Shown piece after piece: positions 16,586 to 24,545 of a stretch of 50,073 bases of DNA. The stretch is from Mesorhizobium tianshanense. Lineage in GTDB: Bacteria > Pseudomonadota > Alphaproteobacteria > Rhizobiales > Rhizobiaceae. The notes under the pieces are model-generated. The model was given only the letters and a program-made list of their open reading frames with translations. It did not search any database and was not told the origin of the DNA. Position 1 is the stretch's first letter; each line of letters starts with the position of its first letter. A program made the position numbers and the translations under genes. The stretch spans positions 1 through 50,073 of the forward strand of contig NZ_VLKT01000051.1 in NCBI RefSeq assembly GCF_007830515.1, given 5' to 3'.

Positions 16586-17782
16586 TTATTTGACGAGCGG
16601 ACAGTTGCCGTCGGCGAGCGGGCGGAACGCCTTGTCGGCCGGAATGGTAGCCACGGTCTCGAAATAATCCCACGCCCCTTTCGATTGGTCCGGCTTCTTG
16701 ACGCGGAACAGATACATGTCGTGCAGCTTGCGCCCGTCCGCGCGGATCGTACCCTTGCCGAACAGTGGATCGTCCGTCGGCATTTCCTTCATCTTGGCCA
16801 TCACCTTGGCCGCATCCTTGTCGCCGACGGCCTCGACTGCCTTAAGATAATGCAGGACCGAAGCGTAGACTCCGGCCTCGATCATCGAAGGCTTCTGTCC
16901 GGCATTCCGCTCCTGGAAACGGGCAGAGAATTCACGCGTTTGATCGTTCATGTCCCAGTAGAACGCGCCGGTGAGCACCAGGCCTTGCGCCACTTCGAGG
17001 CTAAGCGCATGCACGTCGTTGATGAACATCAGCAGGGCGGCGAGCGATTGGCCGCCCTGCGTGATGCCGAATTCCGACGCCTGCTTGACCGCGTTGATCG
17101 TGTCGCCGCCGGCATTGGCGAGGCCGACGACCTTGGCACCAGACCCTTGCGCCTGCAGCAGGAAGGACGAGAAATCCTGGCCGGGGAAAGGATGGCGAAC
17201 GGCGCCGAGCACCTTGCCGCCCGATGCTTCCACGACCGCCGACGTATCGCGCTCGAGCGCGTGGCCGAAGGCATAGTCCGCTGTGACGAAGAACCAGCTA
17301 TCGCCGCCCTGCGCGACCATGGCCGAGCCTGTGCCGTTGGCAAGTGCCCAGGTGTCGTAGGTCCAATGGACGGTGTTGGGTGAACAGGCTTTGCCGGTCA
17401 GGTCGGAGGAGGCCGGACCCGAAGCGAGGAAGATCTTGTTCTTTTCCTTGGTGATCTCGTTGACGGCGAGCGCAACCGACGAGGTGGGCACGTCGGCGAT
17501 GACATCGACATTTTCGGTGTCGTACCACTGGCGGGCGATGTTCGAGCCGACGTCCGGCTTGTTCTGGTGGTCGGCGGAGACGACCGACACATTGATGCCC
17601 TTGTCCGCCGCCTTGAAGTCTTCAGCCGCCATCTGGGCCGCGATGACGGAGCCTTCGCCGGCGATGTCTGCATAGATGCCGGAACGGTCATTCAGAACGC
17701 CGATCTTGACGTCCGTGGCATAGGCCGCGCCGGCCATCAGCAGGCTCGCCGTTGAAGCCAGAATGAATCCCATTTTTTTCAT
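16586..17782 (-). CDS. Liv-type ABC transporter substrate-binding protein (398 aa)
   Basis: The periplasmic receptor of the Liv importer. A Sec signal peptide is clear (MKKMGFILASTASLLMAGAA, cleavage after AYA near residue 22). The mature protein begins DVKIGVLNDRSGIYADIAGE, which matches the start of the type I periplasmic binding fold (Peripla_BP_6). The segments WFFVTADYAFGHALERD and HDMYLFRVKKPDQSKGAWDY are also typical. Receptors of this subgroup from Rhizobiales often bind aromatic or other organic acids rather than Leu/Ile/Val, but the ligand cannot be read from the sequence. It is the third gene of the operon livG-livF-receptor-livH-livM. Confidence 0.93.
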   Translation of the reverse strand: MKKMGFILASTASLLMAGAAYATDVKIGVLNDRSGIYADIAGEGSVIAAQMAAEDFKAADKGINVSVVSADHQNKPDVGSNIARQWYDTENVDVIADVPTSSVALAVNEITKEKNKIFLASGPASSDLTGKACSPNTVHWTYDTWALANGTGSAMVAQGGDSWFFVTADYAFGHALERDTSAVVEASGGKVLGAVRHPFPGQDFSSFLLQAQGSGAKVVGLANAGGDTINAVKQASEFGITQGGQSLAALLMFINDVHALSLEVAQGLVLTGAFYWDMNDQTREFSARFQERNAGQKPSMIEAGVYASVLHYLKAVEAVGDKDAAKVMAKMKEMPTDDPLFGKGTIRADGRKLHDMYLFRVKKPDQSKGAWDYFETVATIPADKAFRPLADGNCPLVK

Positions 17783-17829
17783 CGCTACTTCCCTCCGATT
17801 TGCGGCGCGACGCGCCGTTGATGATTGCC

Positions 17830-18576
17830 TCAGACACCGAGATAGGCGTGCAGCTTGTCAATGTTGGCGTCGAGTTCGCCGTTGGGGATCGTGTCGATCA
17901 CGCGCCCCTGTTCCACCACGTAGTGCCGGTCCGCGACCAACGCGGCGAAATGAAAATTCTGTTCGACGAGAACGATCGTGAATCCCTCGTCCTTGAGCCG
18001 GGCAATGGTGCGGCCGATCTGCTGCACGATGACGGGCGCAAGCCCTTCGGTCGGCTCGTCGAGCAGCAAGAGCTTCGCGCCCGTCCGCAAGATCCGGCCG
18101 ATGGCGAGCATCTGCTGTTCGCCGCCCGAAAGCTTGGTGCCTTGGCTCGAAAGCCGCTCCTTCAGGTTCGGGAAGAGCTCGAAAATCTGCTCGACGCTGA
18201 GCCCGCCGGGGCGCACCTGCGGCGGCAGCATCAAATTCTCCTCGACCGAGAGGCTGGAGAAGATCGCGCGCTCCTCCGGGCAGTAGGCGATGCCCATCTG
18301 CGCGATCAACCGCGACGGCAGCTTGATCGTCTCGCGGCCGTCGTAGCTGACCGAGCCCGAGCGCCTGGAAAGGATGCCCATGATGGCCTTGAGCGTCGTC
18401 GTCTTGCCGGCGCCGTTGCGGCCGAGCAGCGTCACCACTTCGCCTTGGCCAACCTCGAAACTCACGCCGTGAAGCACATGGCTCTCCCCGTACCAGCCCT
18501 GCAGGCTATCGACGCGCAGCAGAGGTCTCGCCGAAGCGGCAGCAGCCGGCCTGCTCGCAAGTTCAACTTCAGTCAT
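17830..18576 (-). CDS. livF: ABC transporter ATP-binding protein LivF (248 aa)
   Basis: One of two ATPases that power the Liv importer. Walker A is GRNGAGKTTTLKAIMG (about residues 53-68), the ABC signature is LSGGEQQMLAIGR, and Walker B is LLLLDEPTEGLAP, which is the typical LivF form. The switch histidine is replaced in context by the usual LVEQNFHFAALVADR of this family. Length is normal. Its start overlaps the livG stop by 8 bp, indicating coupled translation in a livG-livF order. Confidence 0.94.
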   Translation of the reverse strand: MTEVELASRPAAAASARPLLRVDSLQGWYGESHVLHGVSFEVGQGEVVTLLGRNGAGKTTTLKAIMGILSRRSGSVSYDGRETIKLPSRLIAQMGIAYCPEERAIFSSLSVEENLMLPPQVRPGGLSVEQIFELFPNLKERLSSQGTKLSGGEQQMLAIGRILRTGAKLLLLDEPTEGLAPVIVQQIGRTIARLKDEGFTIVLVEQNFHFAALVADRHYVVEQGRVIDTIPNGELDANIDKLHAYLGV

Positions 18577-19324
18577 GTCCGGCCCCGATATAGGCTTCGA
18601 TAACGCGCGGATCCTTGGAAACGGCGGCGTAGTCGCCCTCGGCGAGGACTTTGCCGCGTGCGAGCACGGTGATGCGGTTCGACAGCGAGGCGACGACCGA
18701 CAGATTGTGCTCGACCATCAAAATGGTGCGGTTCTTGGAGATGCGCCGGATCAGCGCCGAGATGCGCTCGATGTCTTGTTGCGCCATGCCGGCCATGGGC
18801 TCATCGAGGAGCAGCATCTCGGGGTTCAGCGCCAGCGTCGTGGCGATCTCGAGCGCGCGCTTGCGGCCGTAGGACAGATCGCTGGCGCGGACATCCGAAA
18901 ACTCGGTCAGGCCGACATCGGCGAGAAGGCCCGCGGCCTCGCTGTTGAATTTGGAGAGCACTTTCTCGGAGCGCCAGAAATCGAAACTGTCGCCGCGCCG
19001 GCGCTGCAGCGCGATGCGGACATTCTCGAGGGCTGTCATGTGCGGAAACACCGCCGATATCTGGAAGGAGCGCACAAGGCCGAGCCGCGCGATGTCGGCC
19101 GGCTGCATCCTGGTGATGTCCCGGCCTTGGTAACGGATCGCGCCGTGCGTGGGCTGGAGGAATTTGGTCAGCAGGTTGAAGAGAGTTGTCTTGCCTGCGC
19201 CGTTGGGGCCGATCAGCGCGTGGATCGATCCTCGCTCGACCGTCAAATTGACATTGTTGACGGCGACAAAACCCTTAAATTCCTTAGTCAATCCCGCTGC
19301 TTCGAGGATTGCTCCGGAATTCAT
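18569..19324 (-). CDS. livG: ABC transporter ATP-binding protein LivG (251 aa)
   Basis: The second ATPase of the Liv importer. Walker A is GPNGAGKTTLFNLLTKF, the signature LSYGRKRALEIATTLAL has the LivG-specific form, and Walker B is LLLDEPMAGMAQQD. ILMVEHNLSVVASLSNRITV completes the family pattern. I chose the ATG at 19324 (MNSGAILEAAGLTKEF), which overlaps the TGA of a 27-codon ORF lying directly upstream; upstream codons in the livG frame are not conserved. It is the first full gene of the minus-strand operon. Confidence 0.93.
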   Translation of the reverse strand: MNSGAILEAAGLTKEFKGFVAVNNVNLTVERGSIHALIGPNGAGKTTLFNLLTKFLQPTHGAIRYQGRDITRMQPADIARLGLVRSFQISAVFPHMTALENVRIALQRRRGDSFDFWRSEKVLSKFNSEAAGLLADVGLTEFSDVRASDLSYGRKRALEIATTLALNPEMLLLDEPMAGMAQQDIERISALIRRISKNRTILMVEHNLSVVASLSNRITVLARGKVLAEGDYAAVSKDPRVIEAYIGAGHD

Positions 19325-19404
19325 GCGCAGGAGCCTTCGCACGCCATCGGCGTGAAAACGTGGAAACGCGCTGTGAGGCTGTCCGCCCCCAGGGTAACTT
19401 CCAT
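19321..19404 (-). CDS. Small upstream ORF coupled to livG (27 aa)
   Basis: A 27-codon ORF starts at an ATG that has a near-perfect ribosome-binding site (GGGAGGAAACC directly before the ATG). Its TGA overlaps the livG ATG as ATGA. The product begins MEVTLGADSLTARFHVF and ends with two cysteines (ACEGSCA). livG itself has no such good ribosome-binding site, so livG is probably translated by coupling from this ORF. It may be a leader peptide, or the remnant of an N-terminally retained but truncated gene. I do not recognise it, and no repeated-codon attenuation pattern is visible. Confidence 0.5.
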   Translation of the reverse strand: MEVTLGADSLTARFHVFTPMACEGSCA

Positions 19405-19850
19405 GGTTTCCTCCCGTGGCTTCCCCGCCCGCAAACAAACGACCTAAACCACATCGCGTCAAGGCTGCAATTTTTCAGAAGCGTCGAACGTCGCGAAAGC
19501 TTGGGTCAACCGTGCTTGGCGCAGGGCTGACTGGAGAAGCTGGCGAGCGGTTGCAATCACATCCGATCAGGCGGCAATTGACGGCAGTCAGGCTTGATAT
19601 CCTAATCTTATCCGCGACGCGCCCAGCGCGGGGTTGAGTCCGAAGATGCCGTTGACAGCCTTCTGGGGTTCGGACCTTTCGCCTACGGCGTTAGGTAGCA
19701 AACGCCGCCAGAGATGTTATAAATATTCGAAACATATCCATTTTTTCAGAAGCCAAACGAGTCTTCCGGCGAGGATCGCCCGCGTGATGTCCGTCTCAAC
19801 CCGGATATGACTGCGCCAAGGATGATCCTTGGCGCGAAAGCTCGACCTGA
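19405..19850. other. Intergenic region between the Liv operon and the MNT/HEPN locus
   Basis: About 450 bases without a recognisable gene. It should contain the Liv operon promoter (reading left, toward lower coordinates). The right part around 19690-19760 is AT-richer than its surroundings. The terminator-like hairpin of the HEPN gene lies at 19813-19835. No transposase remnant or convincing operator was seen. Confidence 0.5.
19813..19835 (-). terminator. Hairpin downstream of the HEPN-like gene
   Basis: A perfect 9-bp stem GCGCCAAGG / CCTTGGCGC with a 5-nt loop lies 15 nt after the stop codon at 19851. There is no U-tract on the minus strand. It is well placed for transcript-end formation. 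Confidence 0.5.
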
Positions 19851-20120
19851 TCAGATTTCCATTTCCTTTTCTGCCCACTCCGCGAACCTTTCCAGCTTAT
19901 CGAGCAAGCTCTCGGCATCGGGTAGCGATTTAGCCCTGATTCCGTATTGAGCTTCGACCTTCTCATCGAGGATGCTCCGCAACCTGCTAGCCTGCGCGGC
20001 AGGAAGACGATTTCCAAGCGCGTCGCGCATGGTTTTCACCACGGCCGCATGATCCGCGCGGTTGATCTTTCCTGCAAATCGGGCAGTTAGCGCATCGGCG
20101 TATGCGATTGCCGCATTCAC
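19851..20120 (-). CDS. HEPN-like protein, probably N-terminally truncated (89 aa)
   Basis: A small protein encoded 12 nt downstream of the nucleotidyltransferase gene. The sequence begins NAAIAYADALTARFAGKINR and continues with ADHAAVVKTMRDALG and a helical C-terminus ending in AERFAEWAEKEMEI-like composition. This resembles the C-terminal two thirds of HEPN-domain proteins that pair with MNT nucleotidyltransferases. Full-length relatives normally have some 40-60 more N-terminal residues. Here the only start is a GTG at 20120, with an in-frame stop just upstream. The classical R-x4-6-H ribonuclease motif is not evident, so toxicity is doubtful. It may be a decayed toxin or a short variant. 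Confidence 0.5.
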   Translation of the reverse strand: MNAAIAYADALTARFAGKINRADHAAVVKTMRDALGNRLPAAQASRLRSILDEKVEAQYGIRAKSLPDAESLLDKLERFAEWAEKEMEI

Positions 20121-20132
20121 GACTGGTCATGC

Positions 20133-20789
20133 CTATGCCTTCTGGCGCGTTTTTGTTGCGAGTTCGTCCGGGCGTGAACCGAAGACGGCAAGGGCATCAG
20201 CTTCGACCCCCTTCCACCACGGGTCTCCCACGCTCGACAGCCTTGCCACATCCTCCGCAGTGAGTCCCACCACCGAAGGATTGAAGCCAAGCTCTTCACC
20301 GTGGGTCACCAGCGTCTCGCGGATTTCCTGGAGCGCGCTTTCCAGCTTCTCGGACGATGAAACCACAGCGATGTCGAGATCGCTGTCTGGACGGTCCTCG
20401 CCCCTCGCCACGCTGCCGTAAATCCAGGCCGCGAGTACGTTCGGCCGAACTGCGGAGGCCGCGTCAGCGACTACGGCGCGAATGTTGGAATACCGAAGCG
20501 CCTCCTGCTCAAAGAGGGCTTCCAGTGATGTCGCCAGCGGATGGCTATCGTTGAACCGATAGAGGCGAACTCTGCCCATCCCCTCTGAAGATACGATGCC
20601 AATCCCTTCCAAGGTTCCGAGAGCAGACCACACGCTTGCCCTCGCAAGCCCGCTACGTTCCGCAAGCAGTGGAGAAGAAAGCAAGCCGCCATGCCGCGAC
20701 AACTCCCGGAGCACCCTTACGTTTGCGTCGGTGCCGAGAATAATGGTCAGTGGATAGCGCAAGGCGCTTTGGGTGGCCGAGCGTGCCAT
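20133..20789 (-). CDS. MNT-type nucleotidyltransferase with N-terminal winged helix (218 aa)
   Basis: The C-terminal half is a minimal nucleotidyltransferase. Its motif GSVARGEDRPDSDLDIAV at about residues 125-142 contains the GS and the DxD catalytic pair (D136, D138). The first 80 residues form a winged helix-turn-helix (NVRVLRELSRHGGLLSSPLL, ERSGLARASVWSALGTL). In MNT-HEPN toxin-antitoxin systems the MNT protein acts as antitoxin by adding AMP to the HEPN ribonuclease; the extra DNA-binding domain would allow autoregulation. The ATG at 20789 was chosen because the domain starts directly after it; the frame is open to 20960 without conserved sequence. Its partner gene follows at 20120. Confidence 0.8.
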   Translation of the reverse strand: MARSATQSALRYPLTIILGTDANVRVLRELSRHGGLLSSPLLAERSGLARASVWSALGTLEGIGIVSSEGMGRVRLYRFNDSHPLATSLEALFEQEALRYSNIRAVVADAASAVRPNVLAAWIYGSVARGEDRPDSDLDIAVVSSSEKLESALQEIRETLVTHGEELGFNPSVVGLTAEDVARLSSVGDPWWKGVEADALAVFGSRPDELATKTRQKA

Positions 20790-21054
20790 GGCACGGGAAC
20801 GGTCGCTACGTCGATTCAAGAAAATGATCGTGGTTCGAATGGCGCGAAAACGCAGCAAACGATTTTTCTTGCGGCCGATCCACCTCCGTCGCTGGCGATT
20901 GTGCGAAGTGGGCCTTGGACAGTGCGGCTGCGGCCACGCCCCTGTCAGCGCCAAGACCATTGGCTGTGCGCGCCATCATTGCGACATTGGCGGCAGGAAA
21001 AGGCTTGACGTTATCATATCCGGATGCGTTACTTGATCCGTAACTAAGATATAA
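20790..21054. other. Divergent intergenic region between MNT gene and ABC importer operon
   Basis: It holds the promoters for the MNT/HEPN pair (minus) and the ABC importer operon (plus). Two overlapping inverted repeats occur at its right end: CGGAT-N10-ATCCG (21021-21040) and GTTAC-N7-GTAAC (21028-21044). No gene is recognised. Confidence 0.45.
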
Positions 21055-21072
21055 ATTCCATTAATATGGAAT
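21055..21072. promoter_or_regulatory. Candidate IclR operator before the peptide-type ABC operon
   Basis: The palindrome ATTCCAT-TAAT-ATGGAAT has perfect 7-bp arms and ends 18 bp before the binding-protein ATG. Its TTCCA/TGGAA arms fit IclR-family operators, and the operon ends with an IclR gene at 29573. At this position a bound protein would repress. Assignment is inference. Confidence 0.5.
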
Positions 21073-21090
21073 ACAGCGAAGGGAACTAAG

Positions 21091-22629
21091 ATGAAGCGCT
21101 ACCTGCAAATCGTCGCTTCGCTCGCCGCGCTTATGCTGCCGGCGACGAGCGCTGCGTGGGCCGAGCCCGCGAAAGGTGGAGTGATCGATGTGGCGACCAT
21201 CGGAGAACCGCCGACGCTCGATCCGATGGCCTCGACCGCCGATCTGGTTGGCATCGTCACGCAACACATCTACGAGACGCTCTATACCTTCGACAAGGAT
21301 TGGGGCATCGCACCGCTGCTGGCCGCCGACATGCCGCAGATTTCGCCGGACGGCCTCGCCTACACCATCCCGCTCGGAACCGGCATAAAGTTCCATGACG
21401 GCAGCGACATGAATTCGGCTGACGTGATCGCCTCGTTGCAGCGGTGGATGAAAATTGCCACGCGCGGCAAGCAGGCAGCCGAAGTCATCGCCGCGATCGA
21501 TGCCGTTGACGACCACGCCGTCAAGATCATTCTGAAAAAGCCGTTCGCGCCGCTTTTGTCGCTGCTGTCGCTGAACAATGCTGCCGCGATCATCATTCCG
21601 TCGGAAAACGCCGGGCAGGAGCCGCTGACCAGCTTCATCGGTACTGGTCCCTACATGTTGAAGGACCGCAAACCCGATCAATACATCCAGCTTGCCCGTT
21701 TCGACGGCTACAAATCGCGCGACGGCGAACCCAACGGCTATGGTGGCGCCAGAAAGCAGTATCTCGACGAAATCCGCTTCGTGCCGGTTCCCGATGCAAA
21801 CACCCGCGTCGAAGGCGCGGTCGCCGGCCAGTTCGCCTATGTTGACTCGCTGCCGGTCGAGTCCTTTGACAAAATCTCGGGTGGCAAGACCCAGCCGATT
21901 ATTCTGAAGCCGTTCGGCTGGCCGGTTTTCGTCCTGAACACCAAACAGGGACTGAATTCCGATATCCGCATCCGCAAGGCCATACAAGCGGCGCTGGCGC
22001 CGAACGACATGCTGCTCGCCGCCTTCGGCTCGAAAGACTTCTTCGCCGTCGATGGCGACATGTATCCGGAAGGTTTTGCCTGGCACACGGACGTCGGCAC
22101 GGATGCTTACAAGCCGGATGGCGACACCGAAGCCGCCGCGGCGTTGCTAACGGAAGCCGGCTATGACGGCAAGCCTTTGCGCATTCTCACCAGCCGCCAG
22201 TACGAGTTCCACTACAAGATGGCGCAGGTCGCCGCCGAGTATCTCAAGGCTGCCGGCTTCCAGGTCCAGCTCGACGTGGTCGAATGGGCGACACTGACCA
22301 AGAACCGCACCGACCCGGCACTGTGGGACATCTATATCACCCATAGCCCGTTTCTGCCCGAGCCGTCGCTGACCGGCATCATGTCGGATTCCTCGCCGGG
22401 GTGGTGGGTTTCGGACCGCAAACACCAGGTGCTTGAGGCCTTCAACGCCGAATCCGATCCGGCCAAGCGCGTCGCGCTGTTCGCAGATGTCCAGAAGGCG
22501 ATCTACGACGAGGTTCCGGCCTTCAAGGTCGGCGACTTCAACGCGCTAGCCGCCCAGGCGCCGACGCTGAAAGGCGTGAGGCCGGCCCCATGGCCATATT
22601 TCTGGAACGCCTATCTGGAAGGCAACTGA
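21091..22629 (+). CDS. Dipeptide/oligopeptide-type ABC transporter substrate-binding protein (512 aa)
   Basis: The periplasmic receptor (SBP_bac_5 family) of an importer for peptides, opines or similar compounds. A Sec signal peptide spans about residues 1-24 (MKRYLQIVASLAALMLPATS, cleavage after WA). Family landmarks include GEPPTLDPMASTADLVGIVT near the mature N-terminus, DGLAYTIPLGTGIKFHDGSD, and GTGPYMLKDRKPDQYIQL. Length is normal. The ATG has GAAGGGA upstream. It opens an eight-gene operon that extends through the PLP enzyme, with an IclR gene behind it. A stable hairpin at 22670-22701 separates it from the permeases. Confidence 0.94.
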   Translation: MKRYLQIVASLAALMLPATSAAWAEPAKGGVIDVATIGEPPTLDPMASTADLVGIVTQHIYETLYTFDKDWGIAPLLAADMPQISPDGLAYTIPLGTGIKFHDGSDMNSADVIASLQRWMKIATRGKQAAEVIAAIDAVDDHAVKIILKKPFAPLLSLLSLNNAAAIIIPSENAGQEPLTSFIGTGPYMLKDRKPDQYIQLARFDGYKSRDGEPNGYGGARKQYLDEIRFVPVPDANTRVEGAVAGQFAYVDSLPVESFDKISGGKTQPIILKPFGWPVFVLNTKQGLNSDIRIRKAIQAALAPNDMLLAAFGSKDFFAVDGDMYPEGFAWHTDVGTDAYKPDGDTEAAAALLTEAGYDGKPLRILTSRQYEFHYKMAQVAAEYLKAAGFQVQLDVVEWATLTKNRTDPALWDIYITHSPFLPEPSLTGIMSDSSPGWWVSDRKHQVLEAFNAESDPAKRVALFADVQKAIYDEVPAFKVGDFNALAAQAPTLKGVRPAPWPYFWNAYLEGN

Positions 22630-22669
22630 GACGGCCCCTCCCGCCTGTCGCCTCAACCGGGAACAGACG

Positions 22670-22701
22670 GCCGGGTGCCAGCCGACAAGCCGGCGCCCGG
22701 C
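22670..22701 (+). promoter_or_regulatory. Intercistronic hairpin between binding protein and permease genes
   Basis: A 10-bp stem GCCGGGTGCC / GGCGCCCGGC, with one G-U pair and a 12-nt loop, lies 40 nt after the binding-protein stop. There is no U-tract. It probably raises receptor over permease expression. Confidence 0.55.
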
Positions 22702-22740
22702 AAACCGCTCGATGATTGCTCAGGGATGGTATGAACGCCG

Positions 22741-23682
22741 ATGCTGCGCTCGATCCTCAACAGACTTCTCGGCATGATGGTCGTCATGGCACTGGTCGTG
22801 ACGATTGTCTTCGTTATCGTGCGGGTGACCCCCGGCGATCCGGCGGCGGTCATGCTGGGGCCAGAGGCCACGGCCGCTGATATCGCCGCGCTGCGGTCCA
22901 AGCTCGGGCTCGACGGCTCGATCCTCGAACAGTTCGGGCGCTATGTTTTCGATATCTCCCAAGGCAATTTCGGCCAGTCGATCTTCCTCGGCGAGCCGGT
23001 CACCACCGCGCTTGCTCAGCGCGCCGAACCGACCTTCTTCCTCACCGTCTTCTCCTTGGTGATCGCGACGGTCATCGCGCTGCCTGTCGGAATACTTTCG
23101 GCCTACAGGCGCGGCTCGATCTTCGACCAGGCGGCGACGACCATCGCCATGTTCGCAGCCAGCGTGCCGAGCTTCTGGCTCGGCCTCTTGTTCATCCAGT
23201 TCTTCGCCGTGAAGCTCGGCTGGTTCGACACGTCTGGTTATGGCGGACCGGGAGCTTCGTTTGCCGACCGGCTTGACCATTTGGTGCTGCCGGCGCTGGC
23301 GCTCGGCCTTGTGAGCTCGGCACTGATCACCCGCTTTACCCGCGCCTCGATGCTTGATGTGCTCAATGACGACTACGTGCGGACCGCCCGGTCCAAAGGC
23401 ATGAGCGAATGGCGCGTTGTCCTGAAGCACGCCTTCAAGAATGCGCTGATCCCTATCCTCACCGTCATCGGCCTGACCGCAGCACTGTTGATTTCCGGTG
23501 CGGTGGTGACTGAGACAGTGTTCGGCCTGCCCGGCGTCGGCAGCTTGGTCGTTTCGGCGGTGTTGCGGCGCGACTATCCGGTCATCCAGGGCGCGCTGCT
23601 GGTGATCGCTGGGCTGTACGTCTTGGTCAATTTCGCCATCGACATGCTCTATCTGGCTGTTGATCCAAGGGTGCGCTACTGA
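22741..23682 (+). CDS. ABC transporter permease, DppB type (313 aa)
   Basis: An inner-membrane permease of the peptide-type importer. The N-terminus MLRSILNRLLGMMVVMALVV and the segment VRVTPGDPAAVMLGPEA are diagnostic for DppB/OppB. The conserved cytoplasmic EAA loop reads DYVRTARSKGMSEWRVVLKH and the C-terminus GLYVLVNFAIDMLYLAVDPR is typical. Six membrane segments are expected. Its TGA overlaps the ATG of the next permease (TGATG). It forms a heterodimer with the DppC-type protein. Confidence 0.94.
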   Translation: MLRSILNRLLGMMVVMALVVTIVFVIVRVTPGDPAAVMLGPEATAADIAALRSKLGLDGSILEQFGRYVFDISQGNFGQSIFLGEPVTTALAQRAEPTFFLTVFSLVIATVIALPVGILSAYRRGSIFDQAATTIAMFAASVPSFWLGLLFIQFFAVKLGWFDTSGYGGPGASFADRLDHLVLPALALGLVSSALITRFTRASMLDVLNDDYVRTARSKGMSEWRVVLKHAFKNALIPILTVIGLTAALLISGAVVTETVFGLPGVGSLVVSAVLRRDYPVIQGALLVIAGLYVLVNFAIDMLYLAVDPRVRY

Positions 23683-24545
23683 TGGCCGCGATTTCCGTCC
23701 CACCCCAGGCCGAGCCCAATGTCCTTTCGCGGCTGATGACCCGGCCGACGGCAGCCGTGGGTGTCGCCGTGCTGGTGGTCATCGTGCTCGCCGCCATCCT
23801 CGCGCCCGCCATCGCCCCCTATGCGCCGACCAAGCTCTCCATCGCCAGCCGGCTGCATCCGCCGAGCCTCGACCATCTGTTTGGCACCGACGATCTTGGC
23901 CGTGACGTCTTCACGCGCATGCTCTACGCCGCGCGCACTTCGCTCAGCGTCGGCTTTGCCGTCGTCATTTTTTCGTCGATTATCGGCATCGTTTTGGGAT
24001 TGACCTCCGGCTTCTTCAAAAAGCTCGACGCGCCGGTGTCGCGGCTGATCGATGCCATGATGGCTTTTCCCGACATATTGCTCGCAATCGCGCTCGTGGC
24101 GGCACTTGGCGCGACCGCGATCAATGTCGTCATCGCCCTCGGCATCGTCTACGCGCCGCGGCTCGCCCGCGTCGTGCGCGCTTCGACGCTGGTCATTCGC
24201 GAACTCCCTTATGTCGAGGCTGCCCGCGCACTGGGCGTGCCGACGCCGGTCATCCTGGTGCGGCACGTACTGCGCAACGTCACCTCGCCGCTGCTGGTGC
24301 AGGGCACCTTCATCTTTGCCAACGCCATCCTTGCCGAAGCCGGCCTCTCTTTCCTCGGCGTCGGCATCTCGCCCGATATCCCGACCTGGGGCACGATGAT
24401 CGCCACCGGCCGTCAATACATGGATCAGGCCGGTTGGATCATGATGTTCCCGGGCGCGGCGATCGTCCTCACCGTGCTGTCGCTGCAGCTTGTCGGCGAC
24501 GGCCTGCGCGATCTCCTCGACCCTCGTCTGGCAAAGGACATTTGA
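23682..24545 (+). CDS. ABC transporter permease, DppC type (287 aa)
   Basis: The partner permease of the DppB-type protein. After a cytoplasmic N-terminus and the first membrane helix comes the motif HLFGTDDLGRDVFTRMLYAA, which identifies DppC/OppC. The EAA loop is RELPYVEAARALGVPTPVIL, followed by GLSFLGVGISPDIPTWGTMI and the C-terminal LQLVGDGLRDLLDPRL. Its stop overlaps the amidohydrolase start (TGATG), so transporter and enzyme are translationally coupled. Confidence 0.94.
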   Translation: MAAISVPPQAEPNVLSRLMTRPTAAVGVAVLVVIVLAAILAPAIAPYAPTKLSIASRLHPPSLDHLFGTDDLGRDVFTRMLYAARTSLSVGFAVVIFSSIIGIVLGLTSGFFKKLDAPVSRLIDAMMAFPDILLAIALVAALGATAINVVIALGIVYAPRLARVVRASTLVIRELPYVEAARALGVPTPVILVRHVLRNVTSPLLVQGTFIFANAILAEAGLSFLGVGISPDIPTWGTMIATGRQYMDQAGWIMMFPGAAIVLTVLSLQLVGDGLRDLLDPRLAKDI

